NCBI RefSeq assembly: GCF_009765215.1
Contig: NZ_VLNV01000001.1
Location: forward strand, 1-64,000
From: Lysobacter prati
GTDB taxonomy: Bacteria; Pseudomonadota; Gammaproteobacteria; Xanthomonadales; Xanthomonadaceae
Reading direction: 5' to 3'
DNA length: 64,000 nucleotides
The number at the start of each line of letters is the position of its first letter. Within the stretch, counting starts at the first letter, position 1. Positions 9,945-18,079 of the stretch are shown here, one piece after another. The notes beneath the pieces were generated by a model. The model was not told the origin of the DNA. It did no database searches and was given only the letters and a program-made list of their open reading frames with translations. The translations under genes were made by a program, and so were the position numbers.

Positions 9945-11534
9945 ATGTCGCGATTCCATCTGCTCATTGCCCTGTGCCTGATGTTCAACTCCGCGGCACA
10001 AGCACAGGCGCAACCGGCACCGATCTCCGGCACGGTCTATCAGGACAGCAACGGTAACCAGCGACACGACGCCTCCGAGCGGGGAATCGCCGGCATCAAG
10101 GTGTCCAACGGCCGCGACCTGGCCGTCACTGACGCCCAGGGGCGCTATCAGCTGCCTGCACTCGACGGCAGCACGGTGTTCGTGATCAAGCCTCCCGGCT
10201 ACGCCACTGCCACGGGCGCGAACGGACTGCCGCTGTTCTGGCATCACAACTTCCCCGCAGGTTCGCCGCAGCTGCGCTACGGCGGCATCGCCGCCACCGC
10301 GGCGGGCGAACTGGATTTCCCCTTGCGCAAGCAGCCCCGGGTCGGTGGCGACCTGAAAATGCTCGTGTTTGGTGATCCGCAGCCCAAGAGCCTGACCGAC
10401 GTTGGCTACTACGAACGCGACATCGTCGCTCCACTGGTCGGAAAGCATGACGTGCGCCTGGGCATGAGCATGGGCGACATCGTCAACGACGACCTCAGTC
10501 TGTACCCGGCGATGAACCGCGTCACCTCGCAGCTCGGCGTACCGTGGATGCACGTGCCCGGCAACCACGACCTCGATTTCGACGCCAGCCGCGACGAGGA
10601 CGCGTTGCTGTCGTTCCGCAACGTGTTCGGCCCCGACAGTTACGCCTGGGAAGAGCCGCAGGCCAGCTTCATCGTGCTCGACGACGTGGTCTACCTGCCG
10701 GGACAGAACCCCGCCTACATCGGTGGCCTTCGCGAGGACCAGTTCGCATTCCTGCAGGCGTACCTGGCGATCTTGCCGAAGGATCGGCGTGTCGTGATCT
10801 CGGTGCACATCCCGTTCTTCGAGCCGTATCCGGGCGTGGAGAGTTTCCGCCGCGTCGACCGCGATCGCCTGTTCGCGATGCTCAAGGACCACAGCCAGGT
10901 GCTGCTGATGAGCGCGCACACGCACAACCAGCGCCACTACCGCCACGATGCCGCGACCGGCTGGCACGGTGCGCAGCCGCTGCACGAGTACAACGTCGGC
11001 GCGACCTGCGGTGCGTTCTGGTCGGGCGTCAAGGATGCGCAGGGCATTCCCGACACGATCATGAGCGACGGTACGCCGAATGGCTACGCCTGGCTGACCT
11101 TCAAGCCGGACGGCGAGTACTCGCTGCGCTACCAGGTCGCGCGCGCGCCGGCCGACCATGCCATGGCGCTCTATGCGCCGAAGGTGCTGCGACTGGGTGC
11201 GTGGGCCGCCAATGGCATCTACGCCAACGTTTTCATGGGCGACGCCGACAGCCGCGTCGAGTACCGCATCGACGAGGGTGCGTGGAAGCCGATGCGGCGC
11301 GTGGCGCAGCCGGATCCGACCCTGGTCGCTGAGAACCTCGCCGACGACCAGGCCGAGCAGTTGCGCGGTTACGACCGCTCGCCGGAAGCCGTTCCCTCGA
11401 CCCACCTGTGGCGCGGTGTCCTGCCGACCGATGTCGGCGCCGGCGAGCATCGCATCCAGGTGCGGGTCTTCGATCGCTGGCGTGGCGAGTTGAGCGAGCA
11501 GACCACTTACCGCCTCGACCAAGCCAAGGAGTAG
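9945..11534 (+). CDS. secreted calcineurin-like metallophosphoesterase
   Basis: A 529-aa periplasmic or secreted protein. The signal peptide covers residues 1-22 (cleavage near AQAQA). An N-terminal beta-sandwich (about 28-125) begins SGTVYQDSNGNQRHDASERG, as in SdrD-B-like or metallophosphatase N-terminal domains. The calcineurin-like phosphoesterase core follows (about 140-345), with metal ligands in LVFGDPQ, MGDIVND, PGNHDLDFD, SVHIPFF and SAHTHNQ. A further beta domain ends the protein. The usual first motif DxH is DxQ here, as in a subgroup of the family. The substrate is unknown. The start at 9945 is set by the signal peptide; the longer open frame runs inside hisIE. Confidence 0.88.
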   Translation: MSRFHLLIALCLMFNSAAQAQAQPAPISGTVYQDSNGNQRHDASERGIAGIKVSNGRDLAVTDAQGRYQLPALDGSTVFVIKPPGYATATGANGLPLFWHHNFPAGSPQLRYGGIAATAAGELDFPLRKQPRVGGDLKMLVFGDPQPKSLTDVGYYERDIVAPLVGKHDVRLGMSMGDIVNDDLSLYPAMNRVTSQLGVPWMHVPGNHDLDFDASRDEDALLSFRNVFGPDSYAWEEPQASFIVLDDVVYLPGQNPAYIGGLREDQFAFLQAYLAILPKDRRVVISVHIPFFEPYPGVESFRRVDRDRLFAMLKDHSQVLLMSAHTHNQRHYRHDAATGWHGAQPLHEYNVGATCGAFWSGVKDAQGIPDTIMSDGTPNGYAWLTFKPDGEYSLRYQVARAPADHAMALYAPKVLRLGAWAANGIYANVFMGDADSRVEYRIDEGAWKPMRRVAQPDPTLVAENLADDQAEQLRGYDRSPEAVPSTHLWRGVLPTDVGAGEHRIQVRVFDRWRGELSEQTTYRLDQAKE

Positions 11535-11538
11535 CGCG

Positions 11539-12123
11539 ATGGTTGCGACTCTGCCCAACGACCTGCCGATCCAGCTGTTCGCCAATCCGGCCGCCTGGGA
11601 GAAGTGGCTGATGGCCCACGGCAGCGCACCGGGGTTGTGGCTGAAGATCGCCAAGAAGGACAAGGGCGTGGTCTCGGTGACCTATGCCGAGGCCCTCGAC
11701 GTAGCGCTGTGCCACGGCTGGATCGACGGCCTCAAGCGCGCCTGCGACGACCAGTATTTCCTGCAGCGCTTCACGCCGCGTCGGCCGAAGAGCCTGTGGT
11801 CGAAGATCAACGTCGGCAAGTGCGAGCGACTGATTGCCGAGGGGCGGATGCAGTCGGGCGGACAGCGCGAAGTCGAGGCGGCACGCGCCGACGGTCGCTG
11901 GCAGGCGGCATATCACGCGGCCAGCGGCATGGAAGTCCCGCCGGAGCTGGCAGCGGCGCTGGCGAAGAACGCCAAGGCGAGGCGGTTCTTCGAGCAACTC
12001 GACGGTACCAACCGCTATGCCTTCTGCTGGCGCGTGCATACCGCCAAGAAGCCGGAAACACGCAATGCGCGTGCTGCGAAGTTCGTCGAGATGCTGGCCA
12101 AGGGCGAGAAGATCCACGCCTGA
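11539..12123 (+). CDS. YdeI/OmpD-associated family protein
   Basis: A 194-aa cytoplasmic protein with the YdeI/OmpD-associated fold, often annotated as a bacteriocin-protection protein. The recognisable core is FANPAAWEKWLMAH, WLKIAKK, TYAEALDVALCHGWIDG and FTPRRPKSLWSKINV in the first 95 residues, with the C-terminal half ending in helices around LAAALAKNAKARRFFEQL. The biochemical role is not established. It follows the phosphoesterase by four bases and is probably co-transcribed. Confidence 0.82.
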   Translation: MVATLPNDLPIQLFANPAAWEKWLMAHGSAPGLWLKIAKKDKGVVSVTYAEALDVALCHGWIDGLKRACDDQYFLQRFTPRRPKSLWSKINVGKCERLIAEGRMQSGGQREVEAARADGRWQAAYHAASGMEVPPELAAALAKNAKARRFFEQLDGTNRYAFCWRVHTAKKPETRNARAAKFVEMLAKGEKIHA

Positions 12124-12138
12124 GGCCGAAGGTCAACG

Positions 12139-12219
12139 TGGATCCCGGCATTCGCCGGGATGACGGTGACGAGGCTGGAGGCGTGACGGCCTGGATCCCG
12201 GCGTTCGCCGGGATGACGG
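12139..12219. repeat. pair of REP-like hairpins
   Basis: Two direct copies of a 28-base hairpin (12139-12166 and 12192-12219), each with arms ATCCCGGC / GCCGGGAT around a TTC-containing loop and ending GATGACGG. They lie between the convergent ends of the YdeI-family gene and mtnC, where such a doublet could end transcription from both sides. A related hairpin is at 20283-20310, and a similar family at 58021-58163. Confidence 0.8.
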
Positions 12220-12224
12220 CAGGC

Positions 12225-12923
12225 TCAGGCCAGTTCGATCTGGTCGAAGCGTTCGACGCGCGTGTGCCCGTGCGCCGCGTCGCCCTGGCGAGGCTTCGGG
12301 TAGTCCTCCAGGCGATCGATCAGCACGGTCTGCAGGCCGGCCTCGCGCGCTGCGTCCAGCTCCTCGACCACGTCGGACAGGAACACGATCTCGCCTGCGG
12401 GAATTCCGATCGATTCGACGATGTTGCAGTAGCTCTGCGCGTCGCGCTTGCCGCCCATCTCGGTGTCGAACCAGCCCGAGAACAGCGCGGTCAGGTCGCC
12501 CGCGTCGCTGTGGCCGAAGAACAGCCGCTGCGCCGGCACACTGCCCGAGGAGTACACGAACAGCGGCAGCCCGGCGGCGTGCCAGCCGCGCAAAGCCGGT
12601 GCGGCATCCGGGTAGATGTGCGCAGTGAAGTCGACGCTCTTGTAGCCGTCGGCCCAGATCATGCCCTGCAGGGCCTTGAGCGCGGTGTGCTTGCGGTCTT
12701 CGTCGATCCAGCCCTGCAGCACCTCGACGATCATGGCGTCGTCGCACATGCCGCCGTTCTCGGTGGCGACGGCATCGAGCCACTTGCGAACCGCTGGCTC
12801 CTTGCCGCGCGCGGCGACAAAGCGGGGCAGGGCACGGCGGGCATACGGAAACAGCACGTCCTTGACGAAGGAGATGCTGCTGGTGGTGCCCTCGATGTCG
12901 GTCAGGATGGCGCGGATGGTCAT
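12225..12923 (-). CDS. mtnC: enolase-phosphatase E1
   Basis: MtnC enolises and dephosphorylates 2,3-diketo-5-methylthiopentyl-1-phosphate to acireductone in methionine salvage. The 232-aa HAD protein has [18 protein letters not shown] at the N-terminus, the middle serine motif YSSGS, the lysine in GGKRDA and the acidic motif [13 protein letters not shown]. The start at 12923 overlaps the mtnD stop (ATGA). It is the third gene of the minus-strand set mtnB-mtnD-mtnC. Confidence 0.95.
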   Translation of the reverse strand: MTIRAILTDIEGTTSSISFVKDVLFPYARRALPRFVAARGKEPAVRKWLDAVATENGGMCDDAMIVEVLQGWIDEDRKHTALKALQGMIWADGYKSVDFTAHIYPDAAPALRGWHAAGLPLFVYSSGSVPAQRLFFGHSDAGDLTALFSGWFDTEMGGKRDAQSYCNIVESIGIPAGEIVFLSDVVEELDAAREAGLQTVLIDRLEDYPKPRQGDAAHGHTRVERFDQIELA

Positions 12924-13477
12924 CCCGCCTGTCCCTTCTCGTAGCGCGGAAAGCGCTGCGCGATGTCGGTGCCGGTGAAGTGGCCGACCCAGCCATCGGG
13001 CTCGGTGAAGAAGCGGATCGCGATGAAGCTCGGCTCGGGCCCCATGTCGAACCAGTGCCTGGTGCTGTCGGGGACGGCGATCAGGTCGCCCTGCTCGCAC
13101 TTGATCTCGTACACCTGCTCGTCGACGTGCAGGGTGAACAGTCCGGAACCGGCGACGAAGAAGCGCACCTCGTCTTCCTTGTGGAAGTGCTCGTCGAGGA
13201 ACTTGGCGCGCATGACCTCGCGCTGCGGATTGTCCGGAGCGATGCTGACCACGTCGACGGTCTTGAAACCGCGCTCGCCGACCAGTCGGTCGATGTCGGC
13301 GCGATACGCCTCCATGATCTTCTCCGGCGCGTCACCCGGCGCGACCGGCGCGCTGGCCTGCCACTGCTCGAAGGCAACGCCAATGCGCTTCAGCTCGCGC
13401 GCGATCTGCGCCAGGTCGCTCGTTGCCAGGGTCGGCGTGGTGGTATCGGTTTCGTTGAAAATGCGCAGGCGGCTCAT
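12920..13477 (-). CDS. mtnD: acireductone dioxygenase
   Basis: MtnD cleaves acireductone with oxygen to the keto acid precursor of methionine (iron form) or to methylthiopropionate and CO (nickel form). The 185-aa cupin carries the metal ligands in [12 protein letters not shown] (two His and one Glu) and a fourth in PDSTRHWFD. Start and stop overlap mtnB and mtnC by four bases each, so the three proteins are probably made together. Confidence 0.95.
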   Translation of the reverse strand: MSRLRIFNETDTTTPTLATSDLAQIARELKRIGVAFEQWQASAPVAPGDAPEKIMEAYRADIDRLVGERGFKTVDVVSIAPDNPQREVMRAKFLDEHFHKEDEVRFFVAGSGLFTLHVDEQVYEIKCEQGDLIAVPDSTRHWFDMGPEPSFIAIRFFTEPDGWVGHFTGTDIAQRFPRYEKGQAG

Positions 13478-14112
13478 CGCTGCAGTCTCCTGATTTCAAG
13501 CTCGCAGCCGAGCAGGAATTCGAATGCTTCCAGATGGCGACGCGCCTCTGGCATGTCCTTGCCCCAGGCGTACAGCCCGTGGCCGTCGATCAGGTAACCC
13601 CACATCGCCTGGCGGTCGAGCAGGCAGTCGACTTGCGCGGCCAGCGTGTGCATGTCCTGGCTGTTGGGCAGGACCGGCAGCTCGACGCTCATCTCGTGAG
13701 TGGTGTTGCCGCTGAAGGCTTTCAAGAGCTCGTAACCCTCCAGGTGCACATGGCCCTGGCCGGAGTACAGGCGCGAAGCCACCGTCTGCACCTTGGAGTG
13801 CGTGTGCAGGACGCAGCCGATCTCCGGGAAACGCTTGTACAACTGAGTGTGCAGCAGCGTCTCGGCCGAGGACTTGTTGCTGGTCGCGACCGGGTTGCCG
13901 TCGAGGTCGACGACCATGATGTCGGCCTCGGTCAGACGGCCCTTGTCGCGCCCGGAGACGGTGATGGCGATGTACTGATCGTCCATGCGGCGCGAGAAGT
14001 TGCTGCTGGTCGCAGGCGTCCAGCCCAGCTCCGACAGCTCGCGCACGTTGACGATGATCTCCCCGGCGCAATGCGCCAGGCGCTGGGGGTCGTAGGGCAG
14101 TGGGGTGCTCAT
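13474..14112 (-). CDS. mtnB: methylthioribulose-1-phosphate dehydratase
   Basis: MtnB dehydrates methylthioribulose-1-phosphate in the methionine salvage pathway. It is a 212-aa class II aldolase fold protein; the zinc histidines lie in [11 protein letters not shown], with the family motifs ATSSNFSRR and ITVSGRDKG. The start at 14112 gives [19 protein letters not shown]; the frame is open further upstream, but those residues do not resemble the family. It is the first gene of the minus-strand operon. mtnA and mtnN are not in the window. Confidence 0.93.
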   Translation of the reverse strand: MSTPLPYDPQRLAHCAGEIIVNVRELSELGWTPATSSNFSRRMDDQYIAITVSGRDKGRLTEADIMVVDLDGNPVATSNKSSAETLLHTQLYKRFPEIGCVLHTHSKVQTVASRLYSGQGHVHLEGYELLKAFSGNTTHEMSVELPVLPNSQDMHTLAAQVDCLLDRQAMWGYLIDGHGLYAWGKDMPEARRHLEAFEFLLGCELEIRRLQR

Positions 14113-14209
14113 GGCCAAATTGTAGCGAAACCGGAAGCATTGCCGTGATTCCAATGCACGGTGCCGTTCGGGGCAACGGGCGCATACTGGCAACCGCAGG
14201 AGGTGGACC

Positions 14210-14551
14210 ATGAACGCTCACGATCCCTCACGCCGTGGATTCCTCGGCCGCGCCGCGGCTTTCGTCCTGGCCGGCCTGACCGCACAGGCCGCGCTGGCGC
14301 AGGCCGCAAAGCCCGCCACGCAGCCGGCCGCGCTTCCCCCGCTGCCGCTCGACAACCCGCAGGCCAAGGCCCTGGCCTACACCCCGAATGCGGCGGCTGT
14401 GAAACATCCGTTATTCAAGCCGGGCAGCGACTGCGCGAACTGCAACTTCTACAAGGGGGCGCCCGGGCAAGCCCATGGCCCGTGCCTGATGTTCCCGCAG
14501 CACAGCGTCGCGGCGAAGGGATGGTGCTCGGCCTGGGCCAAGAAAGCCTGA
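14210..14551 (+). CDS. high-potential iron-sulfur protein, Tat-exported
   Basis: A 113-aa periplasmic electron carrier. The twin-arginine signal [16 protein letters not shown] ends near AQAALAQA (about residue 31). The mature part has four cysteines in the HiPIP pattern, [16 protein letters not shown] and GWCSAW, which hold one 4Fe-4S cluster. A perfect AGGAGG (14198-14203) precedes the ATG, so it is probably highly expressed. HiPIPs typically carry electrons from the bc1 complex to a terminal oxidase or reductase; the partner is not in view. Confidence 0.95.
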   Translation: MNAHDPSRRGFLGRAAAFVLAGLTAQAALAQAAKPATQPAALPPLPLDNPQAKALAYTPNAAAVKHPLFKPGSDCANCNFYKGAPGQAHGPCLMFPQHSVAAKGWCSAWAKKA

Positions 14552-14647
14552 ACGCAGCGGTTGCGCCAGGCGCCACCCTCACGCGGCCCATCATCAGGGC
14601 GGGACAGAATCGGGCAAGCCCACCTGCGTTCGCGCCCACTGCGCTGC

Positions 14648-15391
14648 ATGCCCTCGATCAATGTCCTGACCGTCAACGTGCACATGGGTTTCAACCTGCT
14701 GAACCGGCGCTTCGTGCTGCCGGATCTGCGCGAGGCGATCCGGGAAGTGTCGGCCGACATGGTGTTTCTGCAGGAGGTGCTCGGCGAGCACGCCGGGCAT
14801 GCGCAGCGGCACGCCAACTGGCCACAGGGACCGCAGTACGAGTTCCTCGCCGACACCCTGTGGACCCAGTTCGCTTACGGTCGCAATGCCGTCTACCCGC
14901 ATGGGCATCACGGCAATGCGGTGCTGTCGCGGTTCCCCATCGTCTCGCACATCAACCGCGACGTTTCGGTGCACGGGCATGAGCAACGCGGTTTGCTGCA
15001 TGCGGTGGTCCAGGTGCCCGAGCTGGCGCAGCAGCTGCATACGATCTGCGTGCACCTGGGGCTGCGCGAATCGCACCGTCAGCGCCAGATCGGGCTGCTG
15101 TGCGAGATCATCGCCGACGTGATCCCGGCCGATGCGCCGCTCGTGGTGGCCGGAGACTTCAACGACTGGCGCCAACGTGGACACACGGTGCTGAAGCGCT
15201 GCGGCCTCAGCGAGGTGTTCGAGCAGGCGCACGGCCGACTCAAACGCACTTTCCCGTCGCACTGGCCGCTGCTGGCCGTGGATCGCATCTACGTTCGCAA
15301 TGTCCGCTCCAGTGCGCCGGCGGTGTTGTCTTCGCAGCCGTGGTCGAAGCTCTCCGACCACGCGCCGCTGCTGGCGAGGATCGAATTGTGA
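14648..15391 (+). CDS. endonuclease/exonuclease/phosphatase family protein (YbhP-like)
   Basis: A 247-aa protein of the EEP fold: INVLTVNVHMGFN at the N-terminus, FLQEV (catalytic Glu), VVAGDFNDW and LSDHAPLLA carry the metal and catalytic residues. In E. coli the homologous gene ybhP sits directly before clsB and ybhN, the same order as here. Its substrate is unknown; a role in phospholipid or phosphodiester turnover is suggested only by that context. The stop codon overlaps the GTG start of the next gene. Confidence 0.87.
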   Translation: MPSINVLTVNVHMGFNLLNRRFVLPDLREAIREVSADMVFLQEVLGEHAGHAQRHANWPQGPQYEFLADTLWTQFAYGRNAVYPHGHHGNAVLSRFPIVSHINRDVSVHGHEQRGLLHAVVQVPELAQQLHTICVHLGLRESHRQRQIGLLCEIIADVIPADAPLVVAGDFNDWRQRGHTVLKRCGLSEVFEQAHGRLKRTFPSHWPLLAVDRIYVRNVRSSAPAVLSSQPWSKLSDHAPLLARIEL

Positions 15392-16599
15392 GGTGGTCGC
15401 GTGCCAGCGCGGCAACCTCGTGGCGCAGCGGCAATCGCGTGCGTCTGCTGGAGAACGGCGAGGGGTATTTCGCCAGGGTGTTCGAGGCGATCGACAACGC
15501 CCGCAAGGAGATCCTGCTGGAGACGTTCATCCTGTTCGAGGACAAGGTCGGTCAGGACCTGCAGCGGCGACTGGTCGCCGCCGCCGAGCGCGGCGTCAAC
15601 GTCCAGATGCTGGTCGACGGCTACGGTTCCCCGGACCTGTCGCCCGAGTTCCAGGAGGGGCTCAGCCGCGCCGGCGCCAAGCTGCGCATGTTCGACCAGC
15701 AGCCCACCGTGCTGGGCGTGCGATTGAACGTGTTCCGGCGCCTGCACCGGAAGCTGGTGGTGATCGATGACGCCATTGCGTTCGTCGGTGGCATCAACTA
15801 TTCGGCCGACCACCTAGCCGATTTCGGCCCGACGGCGAAGCAGGATTACGCGGTCGAAATCGAAGGGCCGGCGGTCGCTGACATCGCCGGGTTCATGCGG
15901 GCGGCGATCTCCACCCGCGGCACCGGCGATCGCTGGCAAGCGCCTGCCAACGCCAGCGGAGACAGCGCCGGCGGCGCCGAGGTGGTCTTCGTCGCCCGCG
16001 ACAACACCCGCAACACGCGCAGCATCGAACGCGAATACCGGCAGGCGTTGCGCGCGGCGCAGCGCGAAGTGGTGATCGCCAACGCCTACTTCTTCCCCGG
16101 CTACGGGCTGCTGCGCGACCTGCGTGATGCCGCCCGGCGTGGGGTAAAGGTGCATCTGATCTTCCAGGGCGAGCCGGACACGCAACTGGCCCTGATCGCC
16201 GCGCGCTCGCTGTACCGGTATCTGGTCGATGCCGGCGTCTGCATCCACGAGTACTGCGCGCGGCCCTTCCACGGCAAGGTCGCGGTGATCGACGGGGAGT
16301 GGAGCACGGTCGGCTCCAGCAATCTTGATCCGCTCAGTCTGTCGCTGAACTTCGAGGCGAACGTGTTCGTGCGCGATCGCGAGTTCGCCGGTCATCTGCG
16401 CGCACGACTGGACGAGTTGCTGGAGAAGGACTGCCAGCCCGTCGATCCGGCCAGCGTGCCACGCGGCCGTTTCTGGCAGCCGTTCACGCGGCCCTTGCTG
16501 TTCCACGTGTTGCGCCGCTTTCCCGCGTGGGTCGGATGGCTGCCTGCGCACACGCCCCACACCTCGCTGGTTCGGCCGCCCCCGGAAGCGGCACGGTGA
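15388..16599 (+). CDS. clsB: cardiolipin synthase B
   Basis: A 403-aa phospholipase D-superfamily enzyme that makes cardiolipin from phosphatidylglycerol with another phospholipid. Two HKD motifs are clear: HRKLVVIDDAIAFVGGIN in the first half and HGKVAVIDGEWSTVGSSN in the second. There are no N-terminal membrane helices, as in ClsB and unlike ClsA. The GTG start at 15388 overlaps the preceding stop codon (GTGA); an upstream open frame overlaps the endonuclease gene and is not used. The end overlaps the next gene in the same GTGA way. Confidence 0.92.
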   Translation: MRWSRASAATSWRSGNRVRLLENGEGYFARVFEAIDNARKEILLETFILFEDKVGQDLQRRLVAAAERGVNVQMLVDGYGSPDLSPEFQEGLSRAGAKLRMFDQQPTVLGVRLNVFRRLHRKLVVIDDAIAFVGGINYSADHLADFGPTAKQDYAVEIEGPAVADIAGFMRAAISTRGTGDRWQAPANASGDSAGGAEVVFVARDNTRNTRSIEREYRQALRAAQREVVIANAYFFPGYGLLRDLRDAARRGVKVHLIFQGEPDTQLALIAARSLYRYLVDAGVCIHEYCARPFHGKVAVIDGEWSTVGSSNLDPLSLSLNFEANVFVRDREFAGHLRARLDELLEKDCQPVDPASVPRGRFWQPFTRPLLFHVLRRFPAWVGWLPAHTPHTSLVRPPPEAAR

Positions 16600-17537
16600 C
16601 CACGTCCAGGCGGGAGCGGTGGCGACGCGTCCGGCGGATCGGATTCGTCGTCTTCCTCGCAATCGTGGCTTGGTTGCTGGTTCGTTACGCATTGTCCGTG
16701 GACTGGGCGCAGGTCGTGCATGCGCTGGCCAGTTACCGGGCCTCCACCATCGCGGCGGTCCTCGCGCTGACCGCGGCCAGTTACCTGATGTACTCCGGCT
16801 TCGAGCTGGCAGCGCGACGCTACAGTCGCCACTGTCTGCCGATTCCGCGCGTAATGGCCATTGCCGGCGTGGTTTATGCCTTCAGCCTGAATGTCGGCGC
16901 GTTGGTGGGTGGCGCCGGCCTGCGCTTGCGACTGTATTCGCACGCGGGTCTGGCGCTGGGCACGATCGGGCGCATAGCGGGGTTTGCGGTAGCGACCAAC
17001 TGGCTGGGCTACATGCTGCTGACCGGGGCGCTGTTCGCGGCAGGGCAAGTCTCCATGCCGTCGACCTGGGGCTGGAGCGGAATGGCACTGCGATGGCTGG
17101 GCCTGGCGATGCTGGCAGCGGTGGCGGCTTACCTGATCGCCTGCCTGTTCGCGCACGACCGTGTGTTCCGGGTTCGTGGCCACCACGTGCGCTTGCCGAC
17201 GTTGCCCCTGGCATTGCTGCAGCTGGTGCTCGCGGCCGGAAACTGGGCGCTGATGGGTTGGCTGCTGCACCTGCTGATGCCGCCGGCGCTGGGCTACCCG
17301 GCTGTACTGGGGGGGCTGCTGCTGGCCGCGGTCGCGTCGGCGATAGCACACATCCCGGCCGGCATCGGCGTGATCGAGGCGGTGTTCCTGGCGCTGTTCG
17401 CGCGCGCGGTGCCACCGCCGCAGTTGCTGGCGGCGTTGCTGGCCTACCGTGCCTGCTATTACCTGGCGCCGCTGATGCTGGCGGTGGTCGGTTACGTCGT
17501 GCTGGAGTCGGCAGCGACCGGGCGAAGATCCGCCTGA
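16596..17537 (+). CDS. YbhN-like inner-membrane protein (LPG synthase transmembrane family)
   Basis: A 313-aa integral membrane protein with about eight hydrophobic helices. It belongs to the family of the transmembrane part of lysylphosphatidylglycerol synthases and of YbhN; conserved stretches include GFELAARRY, NVGALVGGAGLRLRLYS and AIAHIPAGIGVIEAVFLALF. No soluble aminoacyl-transfer domain is attached, so it is not a full MprF. The GTG at 16596 overlaps the clsB stop. Together with the two preceding genes it reproduces the E. coli ybhP-clsB-ybhN unit. Confidence 0.85.
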   Translation: MTTSRRERWRRVRRIGFVVFLAIVAWLLVRYALSVDWAQVVHALASYRASTIAAVLALTAASYLMYSGFELAARRYSRHCLPIPRVMAIAGVVYAFSLNVGALVGGAGLRLRLYSHAGLALGTIGRIAGFAVATNWLGYMLLTGALFAAGQVSMPSTWGWSGMALRWLGLAMLAAVAAYLIACLFAHDRVFRVRGHHVRLPTLPLALLQLVLAAGNWALMGWLLHLLMPPALGYPAVLGGLLLAAVASAIAHIPAGIGVIEAVFLALFARAVPPPQLLAALLAYRACYYLAPLMLAVVGYVVLESAATGRRSA

Positions 17538-17560
17538 CTGGCGTCGTTGCGCCTGATCGA

Positions 17561-17749
17561 TCAGGTGAGTGCCAGATCCGACCAGTCGAAGAAGTGGGTC
17601 TCGCCGTCGAAGCACACTTCGATCGTGGTAGGTGCGGTGTCCGCGTGGATGCCCACGACCTGGCCGATCTGATTGAACTGGTTGCGATGCGGGTTGATCA
17701 CCCTTACGTCGCCACCAACGATCAGGTCGGCATCGGTGAACTGGATCAT
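17561..17749 (-). CDS. small hypothetical protein
   Basis: A possible 62-aa protein beginning MIQFTDADLIVGG and ending THFFDWSDLALT. The composition (balanced, few Arg/Pro/Ala runs) is more protein-like than that of typical antisense frames in this GC-rich region, and no stronger frame lies here. An in-frame TTG at 17830 would give 89 aa. The Shine-Dalgarno sequence is weak at both starts. I do not recognise a family; the short beta-rich sequence could be an SH3-like or KOW-like fold, but this is a guess. Confidence 0.4.
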   Translation of the reverse strand: MIQFTDADLIVGGDVRVINPHRNQFNQIGQVVGIHADTAPTTIEVCFDGETHFFDWSDLALT

Positions 17750-18079
17750 GACACTGTGTCCGTGGATGGGTTCGTGGACAGCGTGTCTGGCGTGCGGGCC
17801 GGCTTCCCTGCGCTCGATCAAATTCGGCAAAGAATATGTCGTGCCATTTCAGTCACTCTCAGAAACGTCTCAAGTTTGAGAAATTTCTTATGGAGCGTGT
17901 GTGCCGCAGCGGCTCCACTGTGGGCTCCAGTTGTCCGGTGAGAAGCGGCTCGCAGCGCTCGATCGTGTTGTTCATTCCGCAGGCATGACACTCGTCCCTC
18001 GACTGCCTGGCAGTCAGCGCACGGACTGAACCATCGGACCTGGGCCCCCTGGAGCAACGCTCCGTGACCAGAGGTCCAC
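17750..18079. other. intergenic region upstream of the membrane lipoprotein gene
   Basis: No convincing gene. The only structured element is a perfect inverted repeat at 18001-18015 (GACTGCC, T, GGCAGTC), 65 bases before the next ATG, which could be an operator. The A/T-rich stretch around 17870-17900 is the likeliest promoter area. Confidence 0.45.

Noticed and set aside
9657-11663. 668-codon open frame opposite the phosphoesterase gene
   Set aside because: Antisense shadow with no family features; the plus-strand gene has a signal peptide and all metal-binding motifs.
16596-17537. MprF-type lysylphosphatidylglycerol synthase
   Set aside because: Only the membrane-domain family is present; the soluble aminoacyl transfer domain is absent.
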